Both the position numbers and the translations under genes were made by a program. From Mermis nigrescens (lineage: Eukaryota; Nematoda; Enoplea; Mermithida; Mermithidae), in assembly GCA_036768485.1 (NCBI GenBank), contig JAVLUZ010000257.1, positions 1,006,382 to 1,070,381 on the forward strand: a stretch of DNA of 64,000 bases. The letters run 5' to 3'. Below, piece by piece: positions 16,566 to 28,501 of this stretch. A model generated the notes under the pieces. The model saw only the letters and a list, made by a program, of their open reading frames with translations. It did not search any database and was not told the DNA's origin. Position 1 is the stretch's first letter. Every line of letters begins with the position of its first letter.

Positions 16566-16816
16566 AGATCGAATGGAATCCGATAACACGGAGAAGATGA
16601 AAAAGGACATTCTTCTCAACGAAAAAGGTAAAATAAATAATTTTATGCAAAGAGCGTCAAAATTTGGTTTTTTTCTCTGTTAACAATAGAAGATGCGAAG
16701 CCTGTTCAGCTTATCAATGACTTTGAACCGATTCATTCGCCCGATGAACTGATTATATGCGATTATCCGGATAATTATTCCGAAGCTCAGCTAATCCAGA
16801 CTTCTTTACACCCTAC
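16566..16816 (+). CDS. Two exons of an unrecognised host gene with a 62-bp intron
   Basis: The first exon follows TTTTCTGCGCAG and contains the ATG at 16573 (MESDNTEKMKKDILLNEK). Donor GTAAAA at 16628, acceptor AACAATAG at 16689. The join is in phase (G|AA) and reading continues as EDAKPVQLINDFEPIHSPDE, LIICDYPDNYSEAQLIQ. The 3' boundary is uncertain because a dispersed repeat (CATTTAACAGG...) begins near 16820. The product is acidic and probably disordered, with no domain recognised. It may be part of the same gene as 14630-14841 or 23965-24109, both on the + strand, but this is not shown. Confidence 0.45.
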
Positions 16817-16995
16817 GCGTACATTTAACAGGAGGATGGGTTTCCCACCCAACATTGGTCGTTCCTCACCCCAAATGTTGTACCCAGAGAACGACCGGGC
16901 CCGAAAAAAACCGGGCCTGGGCCCGGGCTTGAAAATTTTTCACCGGGCCCGGGCCTAATGTATACTAAGTATAGGAACCAGTACACAAGTATATG

Positions 16996-17648
16996 CATAC
17001 TAGCAAAGAAAAATGCTCTGATGGAATAAAAAAGTAAATATACTTGAATTTCTTCATTGTTAAGGATGTAAAAGGAGGGGGACTAGGGAAAATTTCCCTA
17101 TATGCGCAGAAGCCATAGGAATGTGCTAAACAGTTAGACTTCCCCTAAACAACGCGAAAATCGAAGTATATTCTGCGGCCTGTGAAAAATGAGGGTATAG
17201 TCACAAAACGTTCTCAAGCATTTGCAAAAGAGCATTGAAGACACTTCCATGACTATCAATTAATCAATGTATTATTTATTTAATGAAATCTTGACCTTCC
17301 ACAATGCTCTGGCGTAAAAGATAATAGTTTAAACTTTACACCTACATGGCCAACTCAATAGTTTGCATGGAAAACCACAAAAAATTTCTTTAAATCTTCC
17401 AAAATAAAGTAATCAAAATACTCGCCATCGTAATCGAAATTACTACGGAAAATCTGCAGAAAGGCGCATAGGCCGCAGAATATACTTCAATTTTCGCGTT
17501 GTTTAGGGAAGTCCAACTGTTTAGCACATTCCTATGACTTCTGCGCATATAGGGAAATTCTCCCTAGTCCCCTCCTTTTACATCCTTAACAATGAATAAA
17601 TTCAAGTATATTTATTTTTTTCTTCCATCAGAGCATTATTCTTTGCTA
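16996..17648. repeat. Foldback element with arms of about 185 bp
   Basis: 16996-17185 and 17468-17648 are inverted copies (outer ends CTAGCAAAGAAAAATGCTCT and AGAGCATTATTCTTTGCTAG) around an unrelated centre of about 280 bp. Confidence 0.8.
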
Positions 17649-17685
17649 GTTCCCTTCTTTTATTTAATATTTTAGGCCATATATC

Positions 17686-17722
17686 CATAGGTGGGCAGCG
17701 CCGAAATTCTGGGGGATGCAAG
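17686..17722 (+). mobile_element. hAT-like MITE, family A, truncated copy
   Basis: CATAGGTGGGCAGCGCCGAA start and GATGCAAG only. Confidence 0.6.
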
Positions 17723-18490
17723 TAGCTGAAGAAATTTCTTTTTGCATCTCGAATCCTTTACACTTAAATGGTCACAGATCAAGAAATATTGCATTAAAAG
17801 AGAAAAAGTTTTACTTTTTGAGATATTGTAGCCCTCTACGTTATAAAACCAATGGGACTGCACAGAAACCAAAATTGAGTAAGATAAGCTTAAGGACACG
17901 CTAACAGTAAAAAACTGTAAAATTAATAATTTTGTGCAAGAACCATTGAGTGTAAAGAAATTTTAATGTCACATTCGTAATCTACAACTCGGGGGCAACA
18001 TTTTCAAAACTGAATTTGGTTCTTTGCAAATTGTTTGATACCCAAAGCTCTGGGCGGAAAAGTGCTTCTCGGTGTAAACTTTACACTTGTGCTAATAACG
18101 CAATATTAGGTGTATAGAAACAAAAAAACTAGGATCTGTAACGCTAAGGTCAGGGCACATTTTGAGCATAATTAGCATGTTCCGCCTACTTAGCAGAGTA
18201 GCTGAAGAAATATCGTTTTTCGTCTCGAACCCTTTACACTAAAACGATCACAGATCAAGAAATATTGCGTTAAAAGAGAAAAATTGGTCTTTGAGATATT
18301 GTGACCCTCTACATTATAAAACCAATTGGACTGCACAGAAACCAAAATTGAGTTAGATAAGCTGAAATCACGCAAAGAGTAGAAAAACCCGTATACTTTA
18401 CACTTTTGCGCAACAACCATTGAGTGTAAAGAAATTTTAATGTCACATTCGTAATCTACAACTCGGGGTTAACATGTTTAAAAATAAAAT
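17717..18490 (+). repeat. Tandem duplication, period about 478 bp
   Basis: The block starting AGTAGCTGAAGAAAT at 17716 recurs at 18195 and stays alignable for about 290 bp (GATCAAGAAATATTGC, ACTGCACAGAAACCAAAATT, CATTGAGTGTAAAGAAATTT). Confidence 0.75.
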
Positions 18491-19487
18491 TGGCCCTCCG
18501 CTAATTGTTTGCTTTTTTAGTTTACACTTTACACACTCATTGCTAACTTGGCATTGAGTGTAAAGAATAGAAAATAATGGTACATCGAGTTTTTCAATTA
18601 TCTATCATTCAAAAAAACCGCACCTCCAAGGTGTGTGCCGTTGCTGTTAAGGGGGACACAAAATTCGCACTCGCTGTGATAAAAATATGAGAATAAGGTG
18701 GCCAAGTATATTATAGGTAGCGCTATCGCGCTACCTATGATGATACTAGATGTGTACATACGTTTGGGCACATGGCAGTTAGTTATATATAGGCAGGCGT
18801 AGGAATATTTATGCAGCATTCATCTAAAAGCTGAATGAATTACTATCAAATATTTAGCTCCTATCTTATCACGATACTATTTTAAGATATTTTAGGCTTT
18901 ACCTTGAACAACATAGTGGAATTAATCTCTGTATTCTTCATTCGTGTCATAAGAAGCTTTCTGCATTTAATAGTGCTAAATTGCGTGTTTTTGCCAGATT
19001 GCAGTAACGTTTTAGAAAATATATGTAGGTAAGCAGTTCTGCATTGATCTTTTTTTCAAGATTTTCAGAAAATTGTATTACACACTCCACAGTATGTTAA
19101 CTGGAAATTTCTAGCATCTCAATTTTTACTTATCCGAAGAGTATGGTTGATATTTCGTTATAAAATGTTCAATTCTTGCCAGTGTACTAGATCAGAAGTA
19201 GCCCTGAAAACGAATGCTTCGTGAAGCCAATCAATTATTCATTCTCATTAAAATGTCTTAACTGATCTAGATACTGCGCACGACGAGTGTTCACGCGAAA
19301 AAGAAAAAATTGAAAGAAGCTTTAAAAATTTACTAAACTATTTAAATTGATTTAAAGTACAAATGAGATATAATAGGTGAAAATCGAAGTAAATCTTTAA
19401 GACATAAAAATTACTTCAAATTTCTCGCCTCACTCATTTTTGTCTTCGATTTTTTTAACTCCCAGTGTTCTGCATAATGGTCAGCAC
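18491..19487. other. AT-rich spacer, no gene recognised
   Basis: A short perfect palindrome, TAGGTAGCGCTATCGCGCTACCTA, centred near 18727 is the only notable structure. Confidence 0.5.
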
Positions 19488-19907
19488 CATTCGTGTACAG
19501 CATGGGAATTCTGGCAGGGGGAATCGGGCCCAAAAGTTTTTAAAAAAGTATTTTCGGGCTAAAAACGATGGATACACGTCGAAAACACTGTTTTTTGACG
19601 TTTCAGACAATTCTCGCTCTTTCTATAACATAAAAAACGTGAAAGAAATCTTGAAAAATTTTGAAAAAATTGAGTAAATTTGACATAATATAGTCAAAAA
19701 ATGTGCGAATGGCGCGAAGCGCCGAAAATTAGAGATTTTTGAGCCAAAAATGAGCTAAAAACGCTTAGAAAGGCACACTTTTTACAACTTTTACCAATTT
19801 TTACAAAAAAATCGACAATTCTGGCGGGTCGCTGCCATTTTGCGGGGGTAGGGGGGTCAGTTGCCTTTCTAAGAGAATGAGGGGGTCAAACCCCCTAGAA
19901 CACGTCT
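19488..19907 (+). mobile_element. Family B interspersed element
   Basis: Starts CACCATTCGTGTACAGCATG, contains the motif GGCGCGAAGCGCCG and GGCACACTTTTTACAACTTT, and ends near CCCCCTAGAACACGTC. Flanks TGGTCAG on both sides suggest an 8-bp target duplication with one mismatch. Confidence 0.55.
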
Positions 19908-20742
19908 GGTCAGTACACACAATTCAAGTGTTGTTTTTTTGTGTACACAATTTGCTGTTTTCATTATTTTTACAGCAAAGAACAGGAGCGAACTAAGATC
20001 ATTAATTAATTGAGAAAGCAAGAAATTAAGGTATTTAGATAAGAAATTGAAAATTAATCAGAAATTAAGAAATTAATTACAAATTAAGCATTTTTCGAAC
20101 TCTGTTCATTATATAGCTCATTGTTTGAAAATAAAAATTTTTAAAACGTGCGTAACTCTGGTAAAAGAGTATTCGTTTTGTGTGCAATCAAACATTTTTA
20201 TCCGTTACGAAAAAATAACGAGCAATTGAGCTTTTGAAACTTAGGCAAAAGTATATCGTTTTCAACCCAAGCTACATAAGCTGAGCGCACACCTTTGACA
20301 TGTTTAGTCTCTATCAGGGAGGAATTCAGAAAGCAGTTTTGAGATTATGGGTCGAATACTATAAAATGCGAGCAAAATTGAATTGTAAATAATTCGTGAA
20401 ACTGTAAGATCTTTTGGAACTCATTAAAAATGATTTGAAACCTGGATATGATATCATACTGAGATAAATGGTGGAAATAATTGTATAATTAAGTGAGGAG
20501 ACATTACTTTAATGTGCACAAATAAAGGTTAGGGAAGTAAAATAAAATGCATTGAGAAGGAATAGCACGAGAACGAGTAATTAACAACAAAATAAGTTAA
20601 TTCACAAATAATCGGTCACTTGCTGCTAAACTCATTCTAGCTTCTTTCAATTATGTTATCTACATTTTTTAAATGAATTAATCTCTATCAGCAACAAAGG
20701 GCGCAGAAGCATTCTCCAAAAAGTTAAATAGAATAATAATTA
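19908..20742. other. AT-rich interior of the 3.9 kb hAT-type element
   Basis: No open frame or repeat recognised. Confidence 0.5.
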
Positions 20743-21175
20743 AGGCCCGGGCCTGCGTCCGGACGCCTAAAGACTGGCTGGGCTCGGGCTGTACCCGGTC
20801 GATCTCTGATTGTACCCCCAATTCCGAGCAAAAACTTGCGCTTTTTAGCGATTTTTTAGATGTTTTTTATTTCATTTTTGGCTAAAAACTGAAGGTCATT
20901 CACCCCCTCCCCCAAATAATGCCCGACCGCCGCCTAAAATTCTGAGCTGTTACATCTCTGCCGACTCATATGGGCGATGGTCACTGGCATACATTTAACA
21001 GGGGAATGGGAATCCCCTTCTACCAGAGTCGATCGTTTCCCCATCTACAGAGAACAAAAAATGCTTACCCCCATTTTGAGCAAATTTTGCGTTTTAAGCC
21101 CATTTAGGGTGCTTTTGCCGTTTTTGCGCCGAAATTGAAGTTCAATAACCCTCTCTTATAATGAATGGCTGCTTA

Positions 21176-21535
21176 CCATACATGCACATCATGCGAATTC
21201 TGGGAGGGGGTTATAAAGTGTCTTTTTTAGGTTTAAAAATGGTAGGTACGCGTCAAAAACATCATTTCTCAGCGTTCCTGGCGATGCTTTGTCTTTCTAG
21301 AGCATAAAAACATTAACCAATTTCGAGAAAATTAAAAAAAAACGGAACAAATTGAACAAACTATAGTCAAAACATGAGTATAATGGCGCGAAGCGCCGAT
21401 TAAATTTCGCATTTTTGAGCAGATAAGGTAGCTAAAGACGCTTTTAAAAACATCTTTTTTCACAAATTTTTAGAAAATTTTTGGGAACTTTCAAAAAATC
21501 GCCATTTCTGGGGGTGAAACCCCTCCCCCAAGATC
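21176..21535 (+). mobile_element. Family B interspersed element
   Basis: Same order of motifs as 19488-19907: CATGCGAATTCTGGGAGGGG, GGCGCGAAGCGCCG, CCCCTCCCCCAAGATCATG. Flanks GCTGCTTA and ACTGCTTA fit an 8-bp target duplication. Confidence 0.55.
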
Positions 21536-22565
21536 ATGTATACTGCTTACCCCGCCCCGTAAATGAGCTGTCACATTCCTGGTCAATGATTCGCCCGCCC
21601 AACCTTACTACGGAAAGGGTGCGTTGTTATCCATAAAGCGGTTGTAAAACTTTAGACAGTGGTATTCCTGTCACAAAAAGTGGTTGTTCAGATTCATAAA
21701 CGCAGTTTTTCTTATCCGAAAAGCTTGCTTTATAATTTCAACCTTTTTAAAAATTAGCTGTAATGTTTTTTGGATTATTAATTAATCTGATCTTTTTATT
21801 TATAAGTAAAGTTTTTATTTTTGAGCTTTCAAGATAGTTGTGTAAAATTTTTAAAAGAAATGTGAGAATCCTACTCACAAATCGTCCATTGCCCGAAGAT
21901 AGTTTTATTAATTTGAAAGAAAATCTGCTTGTCTTACGGATTTTTTTCGTACGTTTTTCTTTTCAAGCAATAAATTTTTTCCTTGACCACCCTCTGCCCC
22001 AGAAATGACCGGCTATCCCACCTCAAATTTTTCAACAACTATTGGCCGAACGGCGATCTTATTTTATCAAAAACTTTTTCTAAAAATAAATCAACATGAA
22101 TAAATTGCGCTTCCACTGAAATTATCAGAATTCGATGCTAATTCAATGGGATTTTAATTCTTTTCCTTATAGATCTTGTTAAAACATAAATTTGCTTAAA
22201 AATAGAAAGCTGAAAGAATTTATTTGTAAAATAACAAAAATGTCTAATTCTCACAGAAGGCTTATTTTTAATCTTTTTCTTATACTTTGTCTAAATTTTC
22301 AATTTAAAATTAAAATTGAAAAGCCAAAAGAAAATTTTCTGGCAATTATAAAAAGTCCACTAAACGTTAACTTTACGTCGTCTCATCTCATTAATTATAC
22401 GAATGAAATCAGTTTTAAGCTAATTATAACATTTGAGCTGAAAACGTAAGAGACATATTAATTATGTAGGCTCAGATAGCCCAGATATTTAAGCAATTTC
22501 GCGTGATGGGTGTTTCAAAATGCAACAACGTCGTTGATTCAATGAGCGAAATAAAAAGGTAGGGC
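21536..22565. other. AT-rich DNA, no gene recognised
   Basis: A short GC-richer stretch at 21575-21625 might be a small exon, but no convincing splice pair was seen. Confidence 0.4.
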
Positions 22566-22573
22566 CATGCCAT

Positions 22574-22812
22574 CATAGGTAGACAGCACCGAAATTCTGG
22601 GGGGGGGGTTAAAAAATTTTCAAAGGTCAAAAAATGGTATTAAAAGTGGTCGTATGGCGAAAAAAACACCATTTTTCGACGTTTCTCATCGAGCACTATC
22701 CAATGGCATCAAAAAATCGCTAAAAAAGCAAAAGAAATTTAAAATTTGAATTCTGGGGGATATTTCAACTTCTGGGGGTGCATACCCCCAAACCCCCCCA
22801 CGCCCACGTGTG
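22574..22812 (+). mobile_element. hAT-like MITE, family A, with perfect target duplication
   Basis: CATAGGTAGACAGCACC ... CGCCCACGTGTG, flanked on both sides by CATGCCAT (22566-22573 and 22813-22820). Confidence 0.85.
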
Positions 22813-22820
22813 CATGCCAT

Positions 22821-23410
22821 GTTATTTTTTAGTGTTAATAATTATTTCATAATAGAAATATTTTCGTTTTTTATACTTAATTATTACTACTGATATTATG
22901 TTATCATTATTATCGTTATATTTTCCTTTATTAAAATGCGCTCTTAGCAAGTGTTTTATGCGGACAAAGTGTCATTGATCAAGCCGGGTGTTTATGTTTG
23001 AATCATTAAAACTAAATTGAATTTAATCATTTAATGGGCCAAATTTTCATTAATTCAAATTTTTATGCAATATTTTTTCTATCCTCTCGGCGCAAATAAT
23101 AAGCCTATAGCATTAAATTATTTTCATATGTTACATTACTATTTGTTTTTTTCATTATTTTATGTATTTTTATTAGTCTTATTTGTATTAATTGACTTCT
23201 CATTCAAAAGCATGTTAGTATAAGAAGAGACCAAATCTTGTGTACTCAACTGTCCGCTAATTGCTATGGAAGATGTCTCAAAATTCCTCAAAATCGTTCA
23301 ATTTAGCCATCAATTGCGCGAATCTTTCTATTTCACGCTAGTCTTTTCGGAGTGGCCAAATTTCATTATTCTATTTGTATAGGTATGTACGTATCATACG
23401 TTAGCAGCTT
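22821..23410. other. AT-rich spacer
   Basis: Nothing recognised. Confidence 0.5.
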
Positions 23411-23560
23411 ACATGGGCAGTGTCTAAGTTCTGACGGGGTTCAAAAATTTTCCAAAGGTAAAAAAGCGACTAAAAATTGGTATGTACAAGAAAAATACCA
23501 TTTTCAAAGTTTCTAACCGAGCTCGATCCATTGAAATCAGAAAATGTGAAAAACTGAAAA
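23411..23560 (+). mobile_element. hAT-like MITE, family A, diverged copy
   Basis: ACATGGGCAGTGTCTAAG start, then an AAGGTAAAAAAGCG and ACCGAGCTCGATCCATTG core. The 3' end is lost. Confidence 0.45.
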
Positions 23561-23964
23561 AGAATGACACTTTTGCTTTTAATTTAGTCCTGATTCTAAT
23601 TTTTCTCATTCAATCAAATTTTGACTACAATTTTCCTTAAACTGCCCAAAATCTTATATTACCCTCTGTTTTGTTTTTCCCATTCATCCTCAGCAATCGA
23701 TCCGTATTGAAGGATTTCGAAAAAGTCTGGAAATAAAACGAATATAGTCGTTTTTAGGCAAAAAAAACTTCGATTTCTTCCGATTAAAGCAATATAAAAT
23801 TATGAATACGTACGCTAGCTTAATATACTTGTTAATTGAGCTAATATAATCAATAAATGTTTCGTATAATAATTAATATAAGTATAATCATTCTGTTAAA
23901 TTTTCAATTATTTTTGTTTTGTTTCAATTTATTGAATACTGTGATCCTGGTTTCCTTGGCTTAG

Positions 23965-24109
23965 CATCGCTTGCGTGAAACTGAAAAACGATTTGGAAGT
24001 TTTGCAAGCCTGCAAGCTACTAAACAACGTAATATTGGACGAAGGCCATCAAATTCGTTTACAACCGTACAACGTCATCATGCTCGAAAATTTATACAAC
24101 ATTTTGTAG
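23965..24109 (+). CDS. Probable terminal exon of an unrecognised host gene
   Basis: Acceptor TTTCCTTGGCTTAG, then 47 open codons to TAG (24107-24109): IACVKLKNDLEVLQACKLLN, then DEGHQIRLQPYNVIMLENLY. AATAAA follows about 135 bp downstream (24242-24247). It enters in phase 2. Helical; family not recognised. The competing frame from the ATG at 23971 looks less protein-like. Confidence 0.42.
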
Positions 24110-24297
24110 CGACTGTCGCATTAACGTTTCAGTTTTTCCTTTCTGAGTTAGGTATTCGAAATTAATCGTATTTGTGGACATAAATACATGCATTTATGAT
24201 GTGCGCGTTCATGAACCAGTAAAGGAAAAGTTGCTTAGTCATAATAAAAGGGCTTGAGCTGATACCTTGACACAATACCGCGAAAAACTTACGCATA

Positions 24298-24352
24298 CCT
24301 ACTACCTACATACTTCCGTTACTACCTACATACTTCCGTTTATCATAATGTT
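24298..24352 (+). repeat. Direct duplication of a 23-bp unit
   Basis: ACTACCTACATACTTCCGTT occurs twice in a row. Confidence 0.8.
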
Positions 24353-24404
24353 TTTGCAGTCAATGGATATCATAAGGCGCCGCTCTAGTCTATGTTAAGC
24401 TATA

Positions 24405-24755
24405 TTTTCTTTACGTTACACCGACAATTATTTCTTTTTATGGAATTTTTTATGTTCGCTCTAGATATGTATATTACTTTTTAGGAAAATTATTTTTGAA
24501 AGAGTTACACCTAAAAAAACTCACAATGCATAAGGAAAGGCACCTGGTGGACATCAATGCAAAAAAAGAAAAAGTAGATTTCTGTTGTGTTAAACACAAC
24601 CGAGGATGCATTTGAGAAGCTGGAAAGGAATAAAACAAAATTTTTATTAAGCCACATCAGTGTAAATAGGCAAAAGAATGAGAGATAAGGAAGATCAGAA
24701 AAATGGCGATAAAGTGATTCACCAGGAGGATACCGTCCTAGGACACGGTTAACGT
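24405..24755 (+). repeat. Dispersed repeat C, inverted copy at 50390-50890
   Basis: Blocks AGGCACCTGGTGGACATCAA, ATAAGGAAGATCA and GTCCTAGGACACGGT occur in the same order on the other strand at 50390-50890. Confidence 0.7.
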
Positions 24756-24767
24756 AGGCTTAATTAC

Positions 24768-24975
24768 CATAGGTGGGCGGCACCGAAATTCTGGGGTACA
24801 AGATTTTTCGAAGGTGAAAAAATGGCCTTAAAAACACCATGTTGCAACGTTTCTTATCGAGCACTATCCATTGGCATCAAAAATTGCGAAAAAAAATCTA
24901 AAATTGAATTCTGGGGGAGATATTTTGGTTTCTGGGGGGCATACCCCCTAAGCCCCCATCTCACGCCCAGGTATG
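24768..24975 (+). mobile_element. hAT-like MITE, family A
   Basis: CATAGGTGGGCGGCACC ... ACGCCCAGGTATG. Flanks TTAATTAC and TTAAAGAC match at 6 of 8. Confidence 0.8.
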
Positions 24976-25359
24976 TTAAAGACAACTTACTTTGAGATTT
25001 TTTGTCTTTCGCTATTCGATGTTCCGGACATCATGAATCTATTGTTCATATTGTACTTTGTTTCGGATCGATTTTCAAATATAGAACGTTTGTGCGGAAT
25101 TCGAAAAGTACAAAAACGGAAGTAGGCATTTATGTACATAGTGCATACCTACATAAGTATTTGGATTGATTGATTGATGGCGTGCTTCAGGGCTGAATAA
25201 GCGAAGATTTCAGGCTCTATGCGCTTCAAAAATCCAGGACGTGGGTGAGATGGGCAGCTATATACAGATTTACACAAATTAATGAGTGAATTTCATTTTT
25301 AGCAAATGAATAATCTACACATGCATACTAGTCTGTTTCAAAATTCTGGAGAATTTTTT

Positions 25360-25545
25360 ACAGTAGGATGATTATAGTCTGTTTTACACAAGTTATGTAT
25401 GGGCATAAATTTTTAAAACTAAGCCCGACTATAAGCCGACAGATTGCAACTATAGCATTGATGTTATAGATAGGTAATTATCGTAATCCGCCGGCTTACT
25501 TTCGAAAAAAAATTCTTAAAATTTATCCCTAATGTATGCGGGTGA
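25360..25545. repeat. Foldback MITE D, copy 1
   Basis: GGGCATAAATTTTTAAAAC near the left and TTCTTAAAATTTATCCCTAA near the right are complementary, with GCCGACAGATTGC/CGTAATCCGCCGGC between. Related to 26716-26856. Confidence 0.65.
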
Positions 25546-25552
25546 GACTATA

Positions 25553-25687
25553 GTAGGCACTAAGAATCTAGCCAATCAGAATAAGGCACTCTTGCAGCGC
25601 CGTCTCCACCGCGTATTGAGTAATCTGATTTGCTCGGCTGCGGTCGATGTCAATCCAGGTTTATCCGTGCGTCGTCCCCCTTCCTAG
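25553..25687 (+). CDS. Possible terminal exon of a host gene
   Basis: GC-richer stretch open to TAG after the MITE: NLANQNKALLQRRLHRVLSN, then LICSAAVDVNPGLSVRRPPS. Coding character is suggested only by composition and openness; the acceptor (ACTATAG) coincides with the MITE end. Confidence 0.25.
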   Translation, partial: VGTKNLANQNKALLQRRLHRVLSNLICSAAVDVNPGLSVRRPPS

Positions 25688-25717
25688 CGTCTCAAGTAGG
25701 TGATATTGGAAACGGAC

Positions 25718-25962
25718 CATAGGGTGGGCAGCACCGAAATTCTGGGGGGGGGGTGAAAAAATTTACAAAGGTCATGGTCTTAAAAGTGGTCTTACGGCGA
25801 AAACACTGCATTTTTCGACGTTTCTCATCGGAACACTATCCAATGGCATCAAAAAATCGCTAAAAAAGCAAAACAAATTTCGAAATTTGAATTCTGGGGG
25901 GATATTTTGATTTCTGGGGGTATTTCGACCCCCGGGGGTGCATACCTAACGCCCGACGTATG
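25718..25962 (+). mobile_element. hAT-like MITE, family A
   Basis: CATAGGGTGGGCAGCACC start and ACGCCCGACGTATG end, with the family core between. Confidence 0.75.
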
Positions 25963-26715
25963 TGAATCGGACTCCGATTCTGATGTTGCTCACACATGTA
26001 AGTACTTTGAATTTATTATAAAATTTTATTCTGCTTCGATAAAATGCGATATGGATAGGCAGGGCTTTGTTTAAGTTGGGGGAGGCGGGAATTCTTGATG
26101 TAAAAGACTTTTTGACAGGGTAAGCAAATGCACGGAATGATGGAAAAATTATATATCTATGTCATAAATTCTTGAAATGTTCGGTGCTTCGCGCCATATG
26201 CGAATTATTTTCCGTAAATTGTCTCAAGTAATTTTTTGGAAAAAATTTCATAATTTGAATATATAGAACATGTCATAAAATGCGATTTCAGCTATCTCAA
26301 CGAACATTCCGAAATTTAAACTCATTTATGTAGGGTCCGCCCCACCCCCTTGAACGATTATCCTGAATGCGGGCCTGTGCATAGATAAGAAAATTAAATA
26401 TGTAGACGTGTGTAAAAGTTACTAATGGCAAAAAGCTGTATTTTAAGTTGTTTGACATCAGGATTGTTTCTTTCTTTTAGCAATCAATATCCTTTACTCA
26501 TATTATCCATGGGATAAAGGTTTTAAGTTAATAATTCTTTTGACATTTTTATATTATAAGTTCGCTCTTTCATCTTTATTTTTATTAGATTACGTAATTT
26601 TTAAATGAAAAAGAATTTATGTTCTTTAGATAAATTTTTACCTCGCTTAGATCAACTAGAGGCATATGCGTGAAAGCGCGTTTGTAAACAATAATAGCAA
26701 AATGACCAACTCTTA
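25963..26715. other. AT-rich DNA with a family B fragment
   Basis: GGTGCTTCGCGCCATATGCG at about 26164-26183 is part of an inverted family B fragment. Otherwise nothing recognised. Confidence 0.45.
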
Positions 26716-26856
26716 GTCTGGTTCACACTGGGCATAAATTTTAACAACAATGTCCAACAATAAGCTGACAGATTGCGATTAGCATTAATTAGCTATATCG
26801 TAATCTGTCGGCTCACTTTTAGGGAAAATTCTTAAAATTTATGCCCAAAATCATGA
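26716..26856. repeat. Foldback MITE D, copy 2
   Basis: GGGCATAAATTTTAACAACA and TTCTTAAAATTTATGCCC are complementary ends; GCTGACAGATTGC and CGTAATCTGTCGGC form a second inner pair. Confidence 0.75.
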
Positions 26857-27234
26857 GAAACAAACTATAGCTGATTCGGGATCTGTTTGAAGAATTTACT
26901 TTATATTTACACCAATGTATATGTAGGCAGGTCCGTATCCAAGATTTTGTTTAGGGGAGGAGGGTAAGACCGATTTTTTTTAAAACGTTAGGTGGGACAT
27001 GTATTGGATAAATTTTATAGTCTGTTTCGTTTATTCGAGAGCTTTTTCAGTTAATTTTTTCGAGGGCTACAGTGTGCCAGTAGATGATTTACTGTAACTC
27101 GACAGAACTGAATGAAATAAGCGGCCGCTAGTTCTGTCACTTTTAATGTAGGTACTCAACCGTCCATATAGACTTAATTCAAGCATCTAAACAGTGCTGT
27201 GAGATACTACAGTAATTGCACTAAATAAAAATCT

Positions 27235-27330
27235 TGCAGAAGGAATCGAACCCGTGTTGCTTCGACGACAATCAGACGTTAAGTTTTCGGCGATGTTTAA
27301 AATGCCAGTCTATTGTGTTTTACGGTCAAT
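27235..27330 (-). other. tRNA-like sequence (pseudo-tRNA or tRNA-derived SINE)
   Basis: On the - strand a B-box-like GGGTTCGATTCC is followed by TTCTGCAAG, and AACGTCTGATTGTCG resembles an anticodon arm. A complete cloverleaf could not be drawn. It lies in the part of the left arm that has no counterpart on the right. Confidence 0.25.
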
Positions 27331-27429
27331 TCATGACAAACGTGAATGCGCGGATTCCATCCGCATGTTGGATGATCAGCTGAAAGACCACAAATTATGC
27401 CGTAAGAAATTTTATTGAAAAGCCTTCCA

Positions 27430-28205
27430 GTAGTAAAAGATGTGGCGCTCTGGGCTGCCACCCACGCACTTTTGCACTTAAGTGCACTAGTATAGGTACG
27501 CGTCTAAAACGCATACTAGTTGGTGACGTAGGCCCCGACCAACATAGAAATGGCCAATAGCGAGTAGGGGAGATGTGACCAGGTGCAATAAACGCTGGGG
27601 GTGGACTGGTCATCTAATGGTCAAGAAAAATGTAATACATTGTAAATGAAGTTTATTAGAGCCTAGGAGGGCCCCCCGATCGACCTAAAAGATGGCAAAT
27701 AGGAGGTTAGGGGCATGGTCAATATGGTCATCTAATGGTCAAGAAAAAATAGATACATTGTAAATAATGTTTAGTACAGCCTAGGGGGCCCCCGACCAAC
27801 CTGGTAGACGGCCAATAGCGAGTAGGGGGTGTGGCCAGGCGCAATAAACGCTAGGGGTGGACAAGTCATTGCTAGGGTCGGGCAGGTCATCTAATGGTCA
27901 AGAAAAATAAAAATAATGTAAAGTAAATAGCGATACAAAATTGCTAAATTTTAAATATACGAATCGAATTAAATTTTTTTACCTTTTTGGTCGATTGCCT
28001 TCAACAGACCTTTAGAATTTGGTTACTGATGATGTATGGTCATTAAAAAGATAATGTAAAATTAGTAAAATATATTTTGGTTAGAAATAGATAAATAAAA
28101 TGAAAAATTGCTGAGCTTTAGACCCTACCCCATACTCACACGAGGTAAGGGAGCTACGCCGCTGCAACAAAGCAGCCCGGCGAGGCGTAGTCTTACCTGA
28201 GATAT
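27430..28205 (+). repeat. Left inner arm of the 6.3 kb inverted repeat
   Basis: Near-identical to the reverse complement of 32446-33208. It includes internal repeats around ATGGTCAAGAAAAA and GGCCAATAGCGAGTAGGG, each two or three times. Confidence 0.9.
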
Positions 28206-28501
28206 GTAAGACCATGGTCAGTCTTACACAACAGATCTTAACTCTCACCTACCGTACGTACCTTAGATGGTGCATGATTGCCGGAAACTAACCATTTTAC
28301 TATGGTGCATGGAGTATAAATACCCCATTGAAGTATCCGCCTACTTGATTTGTACCTACCTACTTTATCATATTACGAACCCGCCACCTAAAACAGGATT
28401 ATAACACGCATAGTTATGTGATAAACGATATTAATACGAAAACCCAATTTAATCATATCTTTGTGTCTTTATTCACGTCCTTGTACCCTATCTTTCTTAC
28501 A
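28206..28501 (-). repeat. Gypsy 3' LTR (296 bp)
   Basis: On the - strand it starts TGTAAGAAAG and ends GTCTTACA, and it follows directly on a polypurine tract (AAGAAGGGAGGAA at 28502-28514). A TATTTATA box lies mid-LTR. No second LTR is present. Confidence 0.75.

Larger units (their letters stand above)
16885..20808. mobile_element. hAT-type element (3.9 kb) with 8-bp target duplication
   Basis: Termini CAGAGAACGACCGGGCCCG (left) and its near-complement CGGTCGATCTCTG (right). The flanks are GTTGTACC and ATTGTACC (7 of 8 match). The host sequence interrupted here has an uninterrupted relative at 20990-21170, where the corresponding join reads TGCTTACCCCCATTTTGAGC. No transposase ORF is visible. 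The interior holds a foldback, a MITE fragment, a tandem duplication and a family B element, so this is a non-autonomous or decayed element that collected others. Confidence 0.6.

Noticed and set aside
21575..21625. Short GC-richer stretch as an exon
   Set aside because: No acceptor and donor pair in a consistent phase; left as unassigned.
27235..27330. Functional tRNA gene
   Set aside because: B-box-like sequence is present but no complete cloverleaf with paired acceptor stem could be formed.
28206..28501. LTR read as belonging to an element on the + strand
   Set aside because: A polypurine tract abuts the LTR on the - strand side and pol is on the - strand; only the - orientation gives a coherent 3' LTR.
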